Assembly: GCA_033675265.1 (NCBI GenBank)
Contig: JAUJYZ010000881.1
Coordinates: 375,001 to 439,000, forward strand
Reading direction: 5' to 3'
DNA from: Actinostola sp. cb2023
Lineage: Eukaryota > Cnidaria > Anthozoa > Actiniaria > Actinostolidae
DNA: 64,000 bases
The notes under the pieces were generated by a model. It saw nothing but the letters and a program-made list of their open reading frames with translations. It was not told the origin of the DNA and did not search any database. Both the position numbers and the translations under genes were made by a program. Shown here one piece after another: positions 11,633-21,993 of the stretch (positions within the stretch are counted from its first letter, which is position 1; each line of letters begins with the position of its first letter).

Positions 11633-11814
11633 ATAGAGTCGTTTTAGTATGAGTTAGACAGTTACCGCACCATCACCGCACCGCGTCGCGCCTTGCCGTA
11701 TTGAAAGAGTTTGATTGGATAAGATGCTTCTGAACGCTTTATGATTGGTTCAGAAAGGAAGCCATTTGAATGTCACGGTACCGTAGGTTTCCCACTCATA
11801 CGAAAATGACTCTA
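11633..11814. mobile_element. MITE family 'GAGTCGTTTTCG', copy 2
   Basis: Left end atagagtcgttttagtatga (11633-), right end cactcatacgaaaatgactc (to about 11812). Contains gattggataagatgcttctg, shared with the copy at 39235-39405. Confidence 0.8.
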
Positions 11815-11920
11815 ACAACCTTGGCTTATATTATTAAGATTAGTGGACCGACCGGTCAGTCCGGCAAAATGGAAAGCGCACCACGATAATTAATAATGAT
11901 TTTTTGGGTTATTTTTCTAG

Positions 11921-13123
11921 ACACTGTTGTCATTCCCAGCATCGATCTCGTCTTCGCTGTAAGCGCTGTCGCAGCCAACGCCCAAGATACCTTCACTAAA
12001 ATCAAACAAGCAATCAATAGTATTGTCGTTGAATACGGGATGGATTCCCTCCACTATGGCATCATCGTGTTCGGTAATACTCCCACCATCCGTCTAGAGC
12101 TTGGTGAACGCTTTAGTGATATCGAGAGTTTAAAGAGGTTTATTAAGGTCTTTAGAACACCTAGTGGTACGCCGAACCTTGAACGAGCTCTGGATGCAGC
12201 GAAGAGGTTGTTTAGTGGACCCAATGCAAGACCTGATGTGAAGAAAGTGCTTGTTGTCATAACTGATAAAGGGTCGAGGTAAGTTGTTTTAACTCGTGGA
12301 TTATTAATCCAGTTTTTAACTCGTGGATTATTAATCCAGTTTTTAACTCGTGGATTAGTAATCCAGTTTTTAACTCGTAGATTAGTAATCCAGTTTTTAA
12401 CTCGTGGATTATTAATCCAGCTTTTAACTCGTGGATTAGTAATCCAGTTTTTATCTCGTGGATTATGTAATTTTATTATAATATTTGGTAATACGAAATT
12501 CCATATTTGGTAGCAAAATTCCATATTTGGTAGCAATAATAATAATAATTTATTTATTCACGTAGAACACAAAAGAGCTTACAATAAAACTCGTAAGAAC
12601 GTGCACGTGCTAAAAAATATAAAATATTATATTATAAAAAAGTATATACCCCTAATATATGGTAGCAAAATTTCATATTTGGTAGCAAAGTTCCATATTT
12701 GGCAGCAAAATTCCATATTTGGTAGCAAAATTCCATATTTGGTAGCAAAATTCCATATTTGGTAGCAAAATTCCATATTTGGTAGCAAAATTCCAAATTT
12801 GGTATAGTGCTATTGCTTTCACGCTCGTCTCTGATCTAGTCTACCCAATATTTTTATGTTGTCTTTAATGATATTTGCTTTGTTATTATCCTTTTAAAAC
12901 GTCTTTTTCTATACACCTAGCAATTCACCCACGGAACTCAAGAATACCGCCACGCCTCTTGATCGAGATGGAGTACGCATCATTAGCTTTGCTGTCGGTC
13001 CAAATGCTAAACCTGGCGAACTAGAGAAGATAACACCTACCAAGAAAGATCTTGTAACGCTAGATCCTACCACCGTTACACCAGACGGCCTTGCTGAAAT
13101 AATCATGGACAAAGTTCTTACAG
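11921..13123 (+). CDS. vWA module D6 (exons 11921-12278 and 12921-13123)
   Basis: It opens DTVVIPSIDLVFAVSAVAANAQDTF, helix IKQAINSIVVEYG, strand LHYGIIVFGN, then TPNLERALDAAKRLF and VLVVITDKGS. The phase-2 intron splits the Arg/Ser codon (AG|C) just after strand 4; exon 2 reads NSPTELKNTATPLDRDGVRIISFAVG, ITPTKKDLV and IIMDKVLTG. 561 nt. The 642-nt intron contains a 27-bp repeat starting about 10 nt after the donor and then the CArG-like 20-bp repeat. Confidence 0.88.
12287..12467. repeat. 27-bp tandem repeat, ~7 copies
   Basis: Unit ttaactcgtggattattaat + ccagttt in the D6 internal intron, beginning about 10 nt after the splice donor. Each unit contains a pyrimidine-poor taatccag acceptor-like end. 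Confidence 0.88.
12484..12803. repeat. 20-bp minisatellite of CArG-box matches
   Basis: Unit ggtagcaaaattccatattt. Perfect CC(A/T)6GG matches occur at 12501, 12521, 12693, 12713, 12733, 12753 and 12773 (CCATATTTGG) and at 12793 (CCAAATTTGG). An AT-rich insert lies between 12535 and 12660. Whether any factor binds is unknown. Confidence 0.85.
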
Positions 13124-14151
13124 GTAAAAATATTAAAATATATAAAAATATAAAAATATTTTATAATTTTATTTTTAATAATTTAATAATATTTGATAAT
13201 TTTTAATTAATATTTGATAATTTTAATTACTATTTTATCATTTTAAGGTGGCTATAAACTGTTTTTTAAAGCTCCGACCGGCAATATTCAGAGCGCTCAA
13301 AAAATATATTTCTTTCTTTGCAGTGAAACGTTTTTTACACATGTGTTGACTAAATGATTGAAGGTTAAAATAGTGGGTGTGGCATGGCAATCGCCATTAG
13401 TATGCTCATGTTATGGGGAAATCCCGATAAACAGTTTTTGGAGCCGGTCTCGGAAAATCCTCGATATAATTTTTTTCAAACTCGGGATGTTGTACTTTGA
13501 GTCTAGGCCTTGCCGTTGAGTGAATTTCAACAAAAAATCTAGCCGTTTTAAAATGATGATGTTGCTAATTTTATTATTGATTTCTCGGTTTCGACTCAAT
13601 ACCGTTCACGGAAAGACCTCTCTAAAATAAGATATATTAAATATATCTCACTTGTGTTTTACTAGACAAATCTTTAATATGTTCTTAGGGATGTTGTGCA
13701 AGAAACCATTTTCTTATATCGATGAGGAACTAGAGCTCAGCAAATTAAGAGTTTTTTTTGTCATAACATTTCCCGAACTTTAAATCGAAGTTAGGTCCGT
13801 ATTTCTCGGAAATGGCTCCATAACTTGCTGTCAAACTTTCTCCACATTAAATACAATATATATACAACAAAATGCATAAGTTTTTTTATTTGCATTGAAA
13901 CGATGTAAGTCGCGGGAAAAAGCCGAGAAAAACTACCCCTTCACCTGTAGCAGTTTCGGTCGGGCTCAAAATATTCAGCCTTTGTCTTGCCCAAGATTCC
14001 ACTAACAATGCCGTTCACGTCAATTTCAATAATTTTACATATTAGCGTTACTTTTTGTCACGCCGTTAATGTCCCACTTCGACGCGCATTTCGGTAGCTC
14101 AAAATGCCACCCTGTTTACTTTTATATGTGTTTAAAATTAACATTTTCCGA
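13124..14151. other. Intron sequence without recognised features
   Basis: The D6-D7 intron: an AT-rich stretch (13124-13250) followed by about 900 bp of unique sequence in which I see no exon, RNA gene or clear repeat. Confidence 0.5.
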
Positions 14152-14447
14152 AAATTACACGCTTGAATTTGGACATTCATAAAAAACATGTGATATATAT
14201 TCAAGTGTTGGTTCTTTCTTTGTCGTTCTTTCTTCTCTCGCTATTCGTATATTCCGTTTTTCATCCGAGATTTCATATAGTCCTCTTTCCTTTTCTTCAT
14301 TGTCTCAGAGCAAGAATTACTTTCCCATTTTCAAAACATGTTCGGAATATACGAATAGCGAGAAAGAAAGAACGACAAAGAAAGAACCAACACTTGAATA
14401 TATATCACATGTTTTATATTTGCCAAATTCAAGCGTGTAATTTTAGG
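14152..14447. mobile_element. Hairpin element (~296 bp)
   Basis: Arms attacacgcttgaatttgg (14154-) and ccaaattcaagcgtgtaat (to 14441), extending through ttcaagtgttggttctttct and its inverse, pair over about 100 bp. The 100-codon open frame across it is a by-product. Confidence 0.72.
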
Positions 14448-14582
14448 AAAAAATGGAGTAGCTGAAAGTTTTCTGAGCCAACTCCCCATTAGTTCATATA
14501 ATCTGAGAAACTTAATAAACTCTTAGTTTAACCATTCATCTTGAAGTAACACAATCAGTAACATTATTCGTTTCTGTTCTAG

Positions 14583-15764
14583 ACTATCCTAGAATCCCCC
14601 AACTTGATCTAGCCCTAGTACTCAGTGACACCGCGACCAGCAGCTCAGCGAACTTCGCCAAGATGAAAGAGATAATCAACTCTGTGGTTGTAAGATACGG
14701 TACATTTAATATCAGCTACAGTGTCTTGGTGTTCGGTGCTACTCCGACCGTGCTTGTGAGGTTTACAGATTCATTTCCCGATGACAGCTCGCTACAGACA
14801 TTCATAAAGAACCTGAGAAGGTCAGCTGGAGCTTCTCTTGATAAAGCTCTTGATGAGGTTAAGAAAGTTCTACAGTCGTCACCTCGGCCACATGCGAGAA
14901 AGGTAGGCAACGTTGGATATCTCTGAGCGACCACCCTCTCTTGGTGGTCGCTTACGAGAGGTTCAACCACACACTTTGTTGGTTGAAAATGGGAATTCTT
15001 CATGTAAAAGTAATGTATTTATACAGTCGAACCCCTATTAAGCGACCACCCTCCCTTGTATTATTACCTATTGTTAGCGACCAGTGCTCTTGCCAACAAT
15101 GGTGGTCGCTTACGAGAGGTTCGACCACACACTTTGGGTGATAAAAATGACAATTCTTCATGCAAATGTGATGTACTTATACAGTCGAACTCCTATTTAG
15201 CGGCTACCCTCGGAGAAATGGGAAGTGATCGCTTAATAGAGGGTGCTTTTACAGTAAACAATAGTTTTGGGACTTTGATAATTGGCCATTTAATAGATGG
15301 TGGCCGTTTAATAGGGGTGGCCGTTTAATAGGGGTGGCCGTTTAATAGGGGTGGCCGTTTAATAGGGGTGGCCGTTTAATAGGGGTGGCCGTTTAATAGG
15401 GGTGGCCGTTTAATAGGGATTCGACTATATTTGTTGTCTCACCTCGTGTACGTGAATGTTTTACTACTGTTACTTCAATTCTCACTTATCCATTCACTAC
15501 TGCCGGTGTTTTCAAACTATTTGTTATCATAGGTAGCGGTAGTCGTGATGGACAAGGGATCTTCTAGTGACATGAACAGCATCAAGAAGAACGCTCTAGA
15601 CTTGGAAATTGCAGGCATCAAAGTTATCCCAGTTGCTCTTGGTGACGAAGCAAATAAAAACGAACTGATCACCACCACGCCTCACAAACATAATCTCATT
15701 GACCCTGATAATAAAGAACCATCCGACAGAACTGCTGAGAAAATAGTTGTGAAGGCAATGGAAG
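14583..15764 (+). CDS. vWA module D7 (exons 14583-14902 and 15533-15764)
   Basis: It opens DYPRIPQLDLALVLSDTATSSSANF; strand 1 ends LSD, so the Asp is shifted one place from MIDAS register. Helix MKEIINSVVVRYG, strand ISYSVLVFGA and SAGASLDKALDEVKKVL follow. The intron is phase 0 between HARK and VAVVVMDKGSSSD, the site shared with D18, D19, D24 and D29. Exon 2 ends IKVIPVALGDEA, TTTPHKHNLIDP and IVVKAMEG. 552 nt. Confidence 0.88.
14926..15431. mobile_element. TCGAACCCC-type repeats with 19-bp minisatellite
   Basis: Two copies of an about 120-bp unit (gcgaccaccctctcttggtg, cttacgagaggttc) lead into an element starting acagtcgaactcc at 15181. That element contains about seven copies of ggtggccgtttaatagggg and ends ggattcgacta near 15429. 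It belongs with the TACAGTCGAAC elements. It fills the D7 internal intron. Confidence 0.75.
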
Positions 15765-15897
15765 GTATATACCTCAACTGAATTAGCTATTTTATTGGGC
15801 ATGTCGTAAAGTGACAGTTGAAGGGGAAGCCTAGGGAGGGAGAAGTACCAGTGGGGGAATAATTTCAAAGGAGTGTGAGTCTGGAGTATGATCAGTA

Positions 15898-16104
15898 AAG
15901 CCTGGTTTTCATCAGCGACGCAAGCATAAGCGCAAGCTCAAGAACTTTGATCATTGTGCGTATGCTTGAGTCAGACCCGTCTGCAAAGAAATAAGACCTC
16001 TTGTGCTTGCAGTTATGCTTCACGCCCGACTCACGCCCGTCTGCACATAGAAGTAGGGCCTCTTATGCTTGCGGTTATGCTTGTGTCGCTAGTATAAACC
16101 AGAC
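15898..16104. mobile_element. MITE 'AGCCTGGTTTTC', copy 1
   Basis: Inverted ends aagcctggttttcatcagcg (15898-) and cgctagtataaaccagac (to 16104), with internal tandem pieces tgcttgagtcagacccgtct. A related copy is at 42498-42666. Confidence 0.7.
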
Positions 16105-16370
16105 ATAAGAAGGGAAAAGTATCCTGATGGTATCCTGAGCCCGCAAATCTCCCCCAACACAGGACCATTAGTTTCCTGGAGGCTTGGGAACATACGACAC
16201 TAACGTGCTAAAACCCGAGTGTGAGGGAAAAGTGGAAGTATGTAGATGATTAGATAATGAATTACGGACGCCTCCATGATGGGACAATTCCAACTACTGT
16301 TGGCCAAAACTACTCACTGGATATATCACCTTCACTTAACATAACAATGCTGCATGTTTTTGTTTAATAG

Positions 16371-17152
16371 AATTAAAACCCATCCCAGAAATGGACCTCA
16401 TCTTCGCCATCAGTGCTAGAGACTCCCCGCGAAACTTCCAAAAGATGCGTGACGTCATCAAACGCGTTGTACGTCAGTACGGCATGAGGAGAATCCACTA
16501 CAGCGTCATCACGTTTGGTGATCCACCTGAGGTCAAGTTGAGATTCAAGAATAACATCAAATATGATGAAACTCTGGAGAGGTTCATGGATACTATAACA
16601 ATGAACGGACGTGGTGGTAATCTTGGCGCGGTCCTTAGCAAAGCGAACGGTTTGTTTGACGAGGCAGAGACACTGCGATCTGGATCGAAGAAAGTATTGG
16701 TTCTTATCATGGATAAACGTTCAGGTATTGGAATATGGTGGAGAATCCGGGTACACCTGATATGACTTGCTTGTGAACATGTGGCCCTTGATAGACCCTC
16801 TTGAACTTGCACTATTGTTATCTTCTTTCACTCACATTTTGAATAGACACAAGTTATGTTCTCATTACTGTAAACAAAACTGGACTCTATAGAAACGCCA
16901 GTGCAATTCTTGTCTGACACCTGATTTTTTTTCTTTTTGATTCTTGTAAAGATTCTAGCCCTTCAGACGTTGAGTCCGCTGTCAAACCCCTCAAGGATGA
17001 TAAAGTCCACATCATCCCTGTGTTACTTGGTAGAGAAGCTGACGAGAAGGAAGGAAATGACGTAGCCACGTCAAAGGATGACGTCATAAAGGCAAAGGAT
17101 AGGGACAGTCCTCGTAGGATTAGCAATGCTATCATGGACAAGGCTTTATCGG
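16371..17152 (+). CDS. vWA module D8 (exons 16371-16724 and 16952-17152)
   Basis: It opens ELKPIPEMDLIFAISARDSPRNF, helix MRDVIKRVVRQYG, strand IHYSVITFGD, then an unusual helix segment MNGRGGNLGAVLSKANGLF and strand VLVLIMDKRS. A short (227-nt) phase-1 intron splits the following Asp codon. Exon 2 reads SSPSDVESAVKPLKDDKVHIIPVLLGREA; the acidic TPNK segment is replaced by GNDVATSKDDVIKAKDRD; the end is ISNAIMDKALSG. 555 nt. Confidence 0.88.
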
Positions 17153-17179
17153 GTAAACTTTTCCATATGAAAAATCAGT

Positions 17180-17425
17180 GCCGATCGTTGTGAAGACTGG
17201 AGACGAGAAGGGAAAACAATAACTACATACCAAATATGGTATTTTGTTACCAAATAAGGAATTGTCCGAACGCAGTAGATCAAGAATACTTGAATGAAAT
17301 TATTTAAAATTTGTTTAGTTTGTTGTACATTTTGGAGACTGGAGACAAAACTGGAAAGCAATAACCGTTTACCAAATATGGTGTCTTGTTACCATATAAG
17401 GAATTGGCCGGAAAAACGATAAAAT
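17180..17425. repeat. Two copies of a dispersed CArG-containing repeat
   Basis: Segments at about 17185-17263 and 17330-17410 share gactggagac, ttaccaaatatggt and ttgttaccaaataaggaatt. CCAAATATGG occurs at 17230 and 17372. Related copies are near 19109, 22403, 22502, 22603 and 39568. Confidence 0.7.
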
Positions 17426-17458
17426 AATTGATATGAAGTTTTTTTTTCTTTGATGCAG

Positions 17459-18016
17459 AAGTCCCAGTTGTACCGGAAATAGACCTCGCATTTGCAATCA
17501 GCACTTCAGCAGCCAACGCAGACAAGACTTTCAAGCGAATGAAAGACACTGTCAATGCCATTATCAACAAATACGGAACCGACCGACTCCGATACGCCTT
17601 CGTAGTCTTCGGCACAACTCCCACGACCTCACTGAACTTCCGAGAAAAGTTCGGCACCAAAGAAGAGCTTACGAATTATCTTAGTCTTGTTCGTCAACCA
17701 CGAGGTGATCCTGTCCTGACAAGAGCACTTGCTGAAGTGAAACGATTGTTTAATGCTGCGCCTTCAAGGCCCAATGCAAAGAGGGTGCTGGTCGTGATAG
17801 TCGATAAGGTGCCATTGGACACGCCCAAGGAAGGAATGGATGGAATTAAAGATTTAGAGAAGAATAACATCAAGGTTGTTCCTGTTGCTATTGGTGACGA
17901 GGTGGATCCCATGGAGCTTATCAAGAGAACTAATAACAAACAGTATCTTGTGAAAGGGAAGGACGACGAGAAGCCTGAGCCGTTGGGGGATAAGATCATG
18001 GATAAAGTACTTCGAG
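17459..18016 (+). CDS. vWA module D9 (single exon)
   Basis: An intact 558-nt module: EVPVVPEIDLAFAISTSAANADKTF, helix MKDTVNAIINKYG, strand LRYAFVVFGT, PVLTRALAEVKRLF, strand VLVVIVDKVPLDTP, IKVVPVAIGDEV, KRTNNKQYLVKG and IMDKVLRG. The usual KRSxS after strand 4 is KVPLDT. Acceptor AG is at 17457-17458 and donor GT at 18017-18018, both phase 1. It is a clean example for building the module consensus. Confidence 0.9.
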
Positions 18017-18194
18017 GTATAATATAGCGTTGACATACAATGTAATCTAATAGTGTTAATGATTTAGGACGTGGTTGGATTGAAATGGGACAGACTGACG
18101 AACAAATCAGAGGCATCGAAAGTTGTGGAAAAAAAAGAAATTGTGAAAAAAAAGAAAACACGAATGAACAATAAGAGAAAATGAGACAGTCTGA

Positions 18195-18365
18195 ATGATT
18201 GATGGAATGAAGAAATGAAATGAATGAATGGAAAAATACATGGATTGAATGAATGGAATGAATGAATGGAATGAATGAATGAATGAATGATGGAATGAAT
18301 GAATGGAATGAATGAATGAATGGAATGAATGAATGGAATGAATAATGGAGCGAATGAATACATTA
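18195..18365. repeat. GAATGAATG microsatellite
   Basis: About 170 bp of GAATG-type repeats in the D9-D10 intron; minus-strand low-complexity frames here are spurious. Confidence 0.85.
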
Positions 18366-18488
18366 ATGCATGAAAGAATACAACTTTTTGGACTGACAGA
18401 CAAACACACAAGAAAGCCAAGCACACAGACTGGTAGATATCTCTTCATGCTATCTATTACTTTTTATTACTAATAATTTGGTTTCCAG

Positions 18489-19696
18489 ATTTTCCCAAGA
18501 TTCCAGACCTAGATATTGCCTTTGCGCTCAGTGCCACCGCCATTGACGCAGACTCCAGTTTCCGTCGAATGAAAGATACCATCAAATCAATAATAGACCA
18601 GTACGGTACGGGGTCTATCCGCTATGCCGTTATTGTATTTGGTAGAGATCCTACACTGAAGCTACGATTTACCGATGACTTCCCTAGCGATAACGACCTC
18701 AAGAGATTCTTCAATGGAATCGTTCGGAAGACAGATGGTTCTTCGATTCACAGGTACGCCAGATGTGACGTCATTTCCGGTATCGCGAGCATTTTTATCA
18801 GCTGAATTACAAGTTTAGAATTGCTCGGTATCAATCAACTGTTAAAAGTCCTTAAAAATATTATTATTTACCTTCGACAAAGGTGCAATTCAGCTGATGA
18901 AAATTCCTCACTAGACCGGAAATGACGTCTAATGAAATCAAGCAATATCATTAATATATCTGCTCGATTGAATATGGAGGACAGTGATTGAACCCCATTT
19001 GAGGGGAGATGATGAGATTCATGGACATTTGCTAGCTGAATGAAACGATTTATCCAAAATATATTTCGCCGTGACAGACTGGAAACGAGTGAAAAATATA
19101 TATATTTACCAAATATGGTATTTTGTTTCCAAAAAAGAACATCCAATTGACATCTAATTGCTTTAGATATGTTATAGTGCTAACCGCTTTTTATTATTCT
19201 CGCCTCTTGAATCTCATTATTTACCTCCGACTGAGGGGCAAAAATGTCCCTATGTTGTGCTATCAAGCAGAGAGTATTCTATTGAAAAGGTGCAATTCAG
19301 CTGATACAAATTCCTCACGAGACCGGAAATGACGTCATTGATATCAAGTAATTGTGTCTCCTGGTTTGCTAACAGTATCCATGTTTGTATGTTTGATTCG
19401 GCACAGAACCATGGCTGAGGCAGGACGACTATTCGACCAGTACGCTCGACCCGAAGCTAAGAAAGTGCTTGTCATCATAACTGACAAGCATTCAGACAGC
19501 ACGTTGAGTACAATCAGAGTCGAGGCCAAAACCCTTCAATCCAAGGCTGTAACTGTCATACCTGTGGCGTTTGGAAGCGATGCTGATTCCAACCAATTAG
19601 GAACCACCACACCAAATAAGGGTAACCTCATCAAGACCGATAAGACTACACCTCCAAAGACGTTGGCTAAAGAAATCATGGACAAACTTTTAGAAG
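18489..19696 (+). CDS. vWA module D10 (exons 18489-18753 and 19407-19696)
   Basis: It opens DFPKIPDLDIAFALSATAIDADSSF, helix MKDTIKSIIDQYG, strand IRYAVIVFGR and LRFTDDFPSDNDLKRFF. The phase-2 intron interrupts the helix after GSSIH (AG|A = Arg); exon 2 resumes TMAEAGRLFDQYARPEAKK, VLVIITDKHSDS, VTVIPVAFGSDA, TTTPNKGNLIKT and IMDKLLEG. 555 nt. The intron contains a hairpin element (18766-18930) bearing a GACGTCATTTCCGG terminus. Confidence 0.87.
18766..18930. mobile_element. Hairpin element with GACGTCATTTCCGG ends
   Basis: Left gacgtcatttccggt (18767-) and right accggaaatgacgtc (to 18929). Inner arms atcagctgaatt and aattcagctgat also pair. A half copy with the same right arm lies at 19288-19337. 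Confidence 0.72.
19200..19340. repeat. Dispersed repeat shared with 63245-63345
   Basis: The segment ttgaatctcattatttacct ... agcagagagtattctattga ... ggtgcaattcagc is about 90 percent alike in both places, 44 kb apart in the same gene. Confidence 0.7.
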
Positions 19697-19829
19697 GTTT
19701 GAACACATTTTTATGGTTTATAATTACTATTGTGTGAAAAAGGAATCGGCCATGTTGGATGACGTCATCTAACTGAGTAGAACTTAGGTTTTTCACCGGA
19801 TTCTCACTGTATTTTACTTTTTGTATGCC

Positions 19830-20455
19830 TCCGTGTGTGTCATTTTTTCATTCATCTTTCATCTGTGTTTCATTGTTTGTTCGTTAATTCCTTGCATCTT
19901 TCTTCCCATCTACTCTTCCTCTGTGATATTTTCAATCGTCATTCATTCCTTCACTCATTCATTTATTCATTCATTCGTTCATTTATTTATTCATTTATTT
20001 ATTCGTTCATTCATTTCATCTATTCGTTCATTCATTCATTTATACATTCATTCATTCATTCAGTCATTCATTTATTCATTCATTTATTCCTCCATTCATT
20101 CATTTCATTATTTCATTAATTCATTTATTTATTCGTTCATTCATTCATTTCATTCATATATTCATTCATCAAGCAATTCGTTGATTCATTTATTCGTTGA
20201 TTCATTTATTCGTTCATTCATTCATTCATTCATTCATTCATTCATTCATTCATTCATTCATTCATTCATCAAGCAATTCGTTGATTCATTTATTCGTTGA
20301 TTCATTTATTCGTTCATTCATTCATTTATTCATTCATTCATTCATTCATTCATTCATTCATTCATTCATTCAATTCATTCATTCATTCATTTATTCGTTG
20401 ATTCATTCATTCATTCATTCATTCATTCATCAAGCAATTCGTTCATTCATTTATG
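19830..20455. repeat. CATT/TTCA microsatellite
   Basis: About 620 bp of ATTC-type repeats with interspersed ttgattcatttattcg phrases, immediately upstream of the broken first exon of D11. Long frames through it are low complexity. Confidence 0.88.
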
Positions 20456-20460
20456 TATCT

Positions 20461-20600
20461 CTAATTCTATTATTCGTTTATAGAACAAGAGAAAGTCGTG
20501 TTGACTGACATGGCATTTGTGATCAGCGCAGCTAATTCTATTATTCGTTTATAGAACAAGAGAAAGTCGTGTTGACTGATGGCATTTGTGATCAGCGCAG
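20461..20600 (+). repeat. Tandem duplication of a splice acceptor plus exon start (71 and 69 bp)
   Basis: Copy 1 at 20461-20531 and copy 2 at 20532-20600 each contain attcgtttatag acceptor followed by gaacaagagaaagtcgtgtt and the start of D11. Copy 2 lacks two bases in ttgactgacatgg, shifting its frame. Confidence 0.88.
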
Positions 20601-21329
20601 CAGGATTCTATTCCTCCACCACGTTCAGAAAGTCGTGTTGATTGGTAATACGAAGTATTCTCTGGCACCTTTTTGACGAGTTGCAACTTACATATTTGTA
20701 ATGCTCTGATAATTATCTTACCCCCCATTATTGACACACTTTAATTTCCATTTCCAATTAATCGTTATTGTACAGTAACCACGCCATGTGTACACCCCGT
20801 TTATACGGGCGTTAACATGGACACCCATTATAATACTGACAGTTTTCTCATTCCCGATGGAAATTGGACGATTTTTCCTGTGAAAATATGTTAATGCAGA
20901 CCCCCATTAATACGGGCACTTCTTCCTGCCCGTATTAACGGGGTTCGATTGTATCTCGTACCAACAGCGATACCGACCTTAAGAACGCCATCGACAGAGT
21001 AATCAAACCATTCGGAGGAGCCGATCTCGAGAAAGCTCTCGAAGTTGGCCGACAGATGTTCGATCCATCCCGAGGCGCACGCCCGAAGGCACGAAAGATT
21101 CTAGTGTTAATAACAGATCGTGAATCTGATAGTAGCATCAATGACATTAAACGAAAAGCCAAGGATCTTGAGCGGGATAACATCCGGGTTATTCCCATTG
21201 CTCTCGGTGGCCATGACAACGAGAAGGAAACGTATGTAACCACGCCTATTAAACCTGACGTTGTCAAGGGCAACAAGACAAACCCACCGAAGAAGATTAG
21301 TGATGAAATCATCAAGAGGACTGACAAAG
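20484..21329 (+). pseudogene. vWA module D11 with a degraded first exon (second exon 20968-21329 intact)
   Basis: The second exon is well preserved: DTDLKNAIDRVIKPFGGADLEKALEV, strand ILVLITDRESDS, IRVIPIALGG, TTPIKPDVVKG, ending IIKRTDKG with a phase-1 donor. Its acceptor (AG 20966-20967) is phase 2. No first exon with phase-1 start and phase-2 end is available. At 20484 the module start EQEKVVLTDMAFVISAA is readable but runs into a duplicated copy of its own acceptor and start (20532-20600). That copy has a 2-bp deletion shifting frame, followed by scrambled remnants (SSTTF, NTKYSL) and a repeat element at about 20757-20955. The module is probably skipped or dead; an unseen splice form cannot be excluded. 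Confidence 0.7.
20757..20955. mobile_element. TACAGT...TTCGATTGTA repeat element
   Basis: Starts tacagtaaccacgcc and ends cccgtattaacggggttcga ttgta, with inverted segments around ccccgtttatacgggcgtta and taatacgggca. It sits just upstream of the D11 second exon and may have replaced the rest of its first exon. Confidence 0.6.
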
Positions 21330-21498
21330 GTACTCGTTCTGTTTCTCATTCGATGGAACTTTTTATTGGATTATTTTATTTTTTTATCGGACAAGGATTT
21401 AAACGCTCCAGTAACCAAATACTGACAACGTTCTCTAGATGTACACCTTTCTAAGCCAAACACCTATCTGAAATGGACCCATTGAAAAATATTACTTT

Positions 21499-21653
21499 AC
21501 AGTGCGACTACTATAACCGTGGCCACTTATACAACGAGAACCAATCACAATTCAGACGAAAACAAAGGCAATTTCAAATTTGGGTACTTCAACCAATCAG
21601 GAGAGAGCATTCTCGTTATCTTAAGTGGCCCCGGTTGAAGTAGTCGCACTGTA
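21499..21653. mobile_element. MITE with TACAGTGCGACTAC termini (155 bp)
   Basis: Perfect inverted ends tacagtgcgactac (21499-) and gtagtcgcactgta (to 21653), with subterminal ccgtggccactta / taagtggccccgg. Lies in the D11-D12 intron; the rest of that intron (to 21990) has nothing recognisable. Confidence 0.78.
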
Positions 21654-21993
21654 AAAACAGACTAAAACAAACAAGGTAATGTCGAGGAAAAGAAGGCACG
21701 CCTGTACTTTTATCAAAAAGGGCTCTTTAATGCAGTAGGCAGATGTATACCCTCGCGAAATATTCCGTCCTCCTCGGAGCCAGATATGACATTTATGATA
21801 AAAAAGTGGCAGAAACTGTGAATGGTGGTTGGCTTAACAAGGTGTACACATTCGAGAGAGTAAATTAAAACATTTCAATAGTGAGTTTGAGTGCTTGTCC
21901 GTCTAGACTGGGAGATTTAACAACAGTCCAACAGACACAAGAAAAACGTTTTTTCATTGCTTAATCTTTCATCTCCAACTTCTTCTCCCACAG

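Noticed and set aside
14163..14465. 100-codon plus-strand frame
   Set aside because: It spans a long hairpin element and has no similarity to known domains that I can see.
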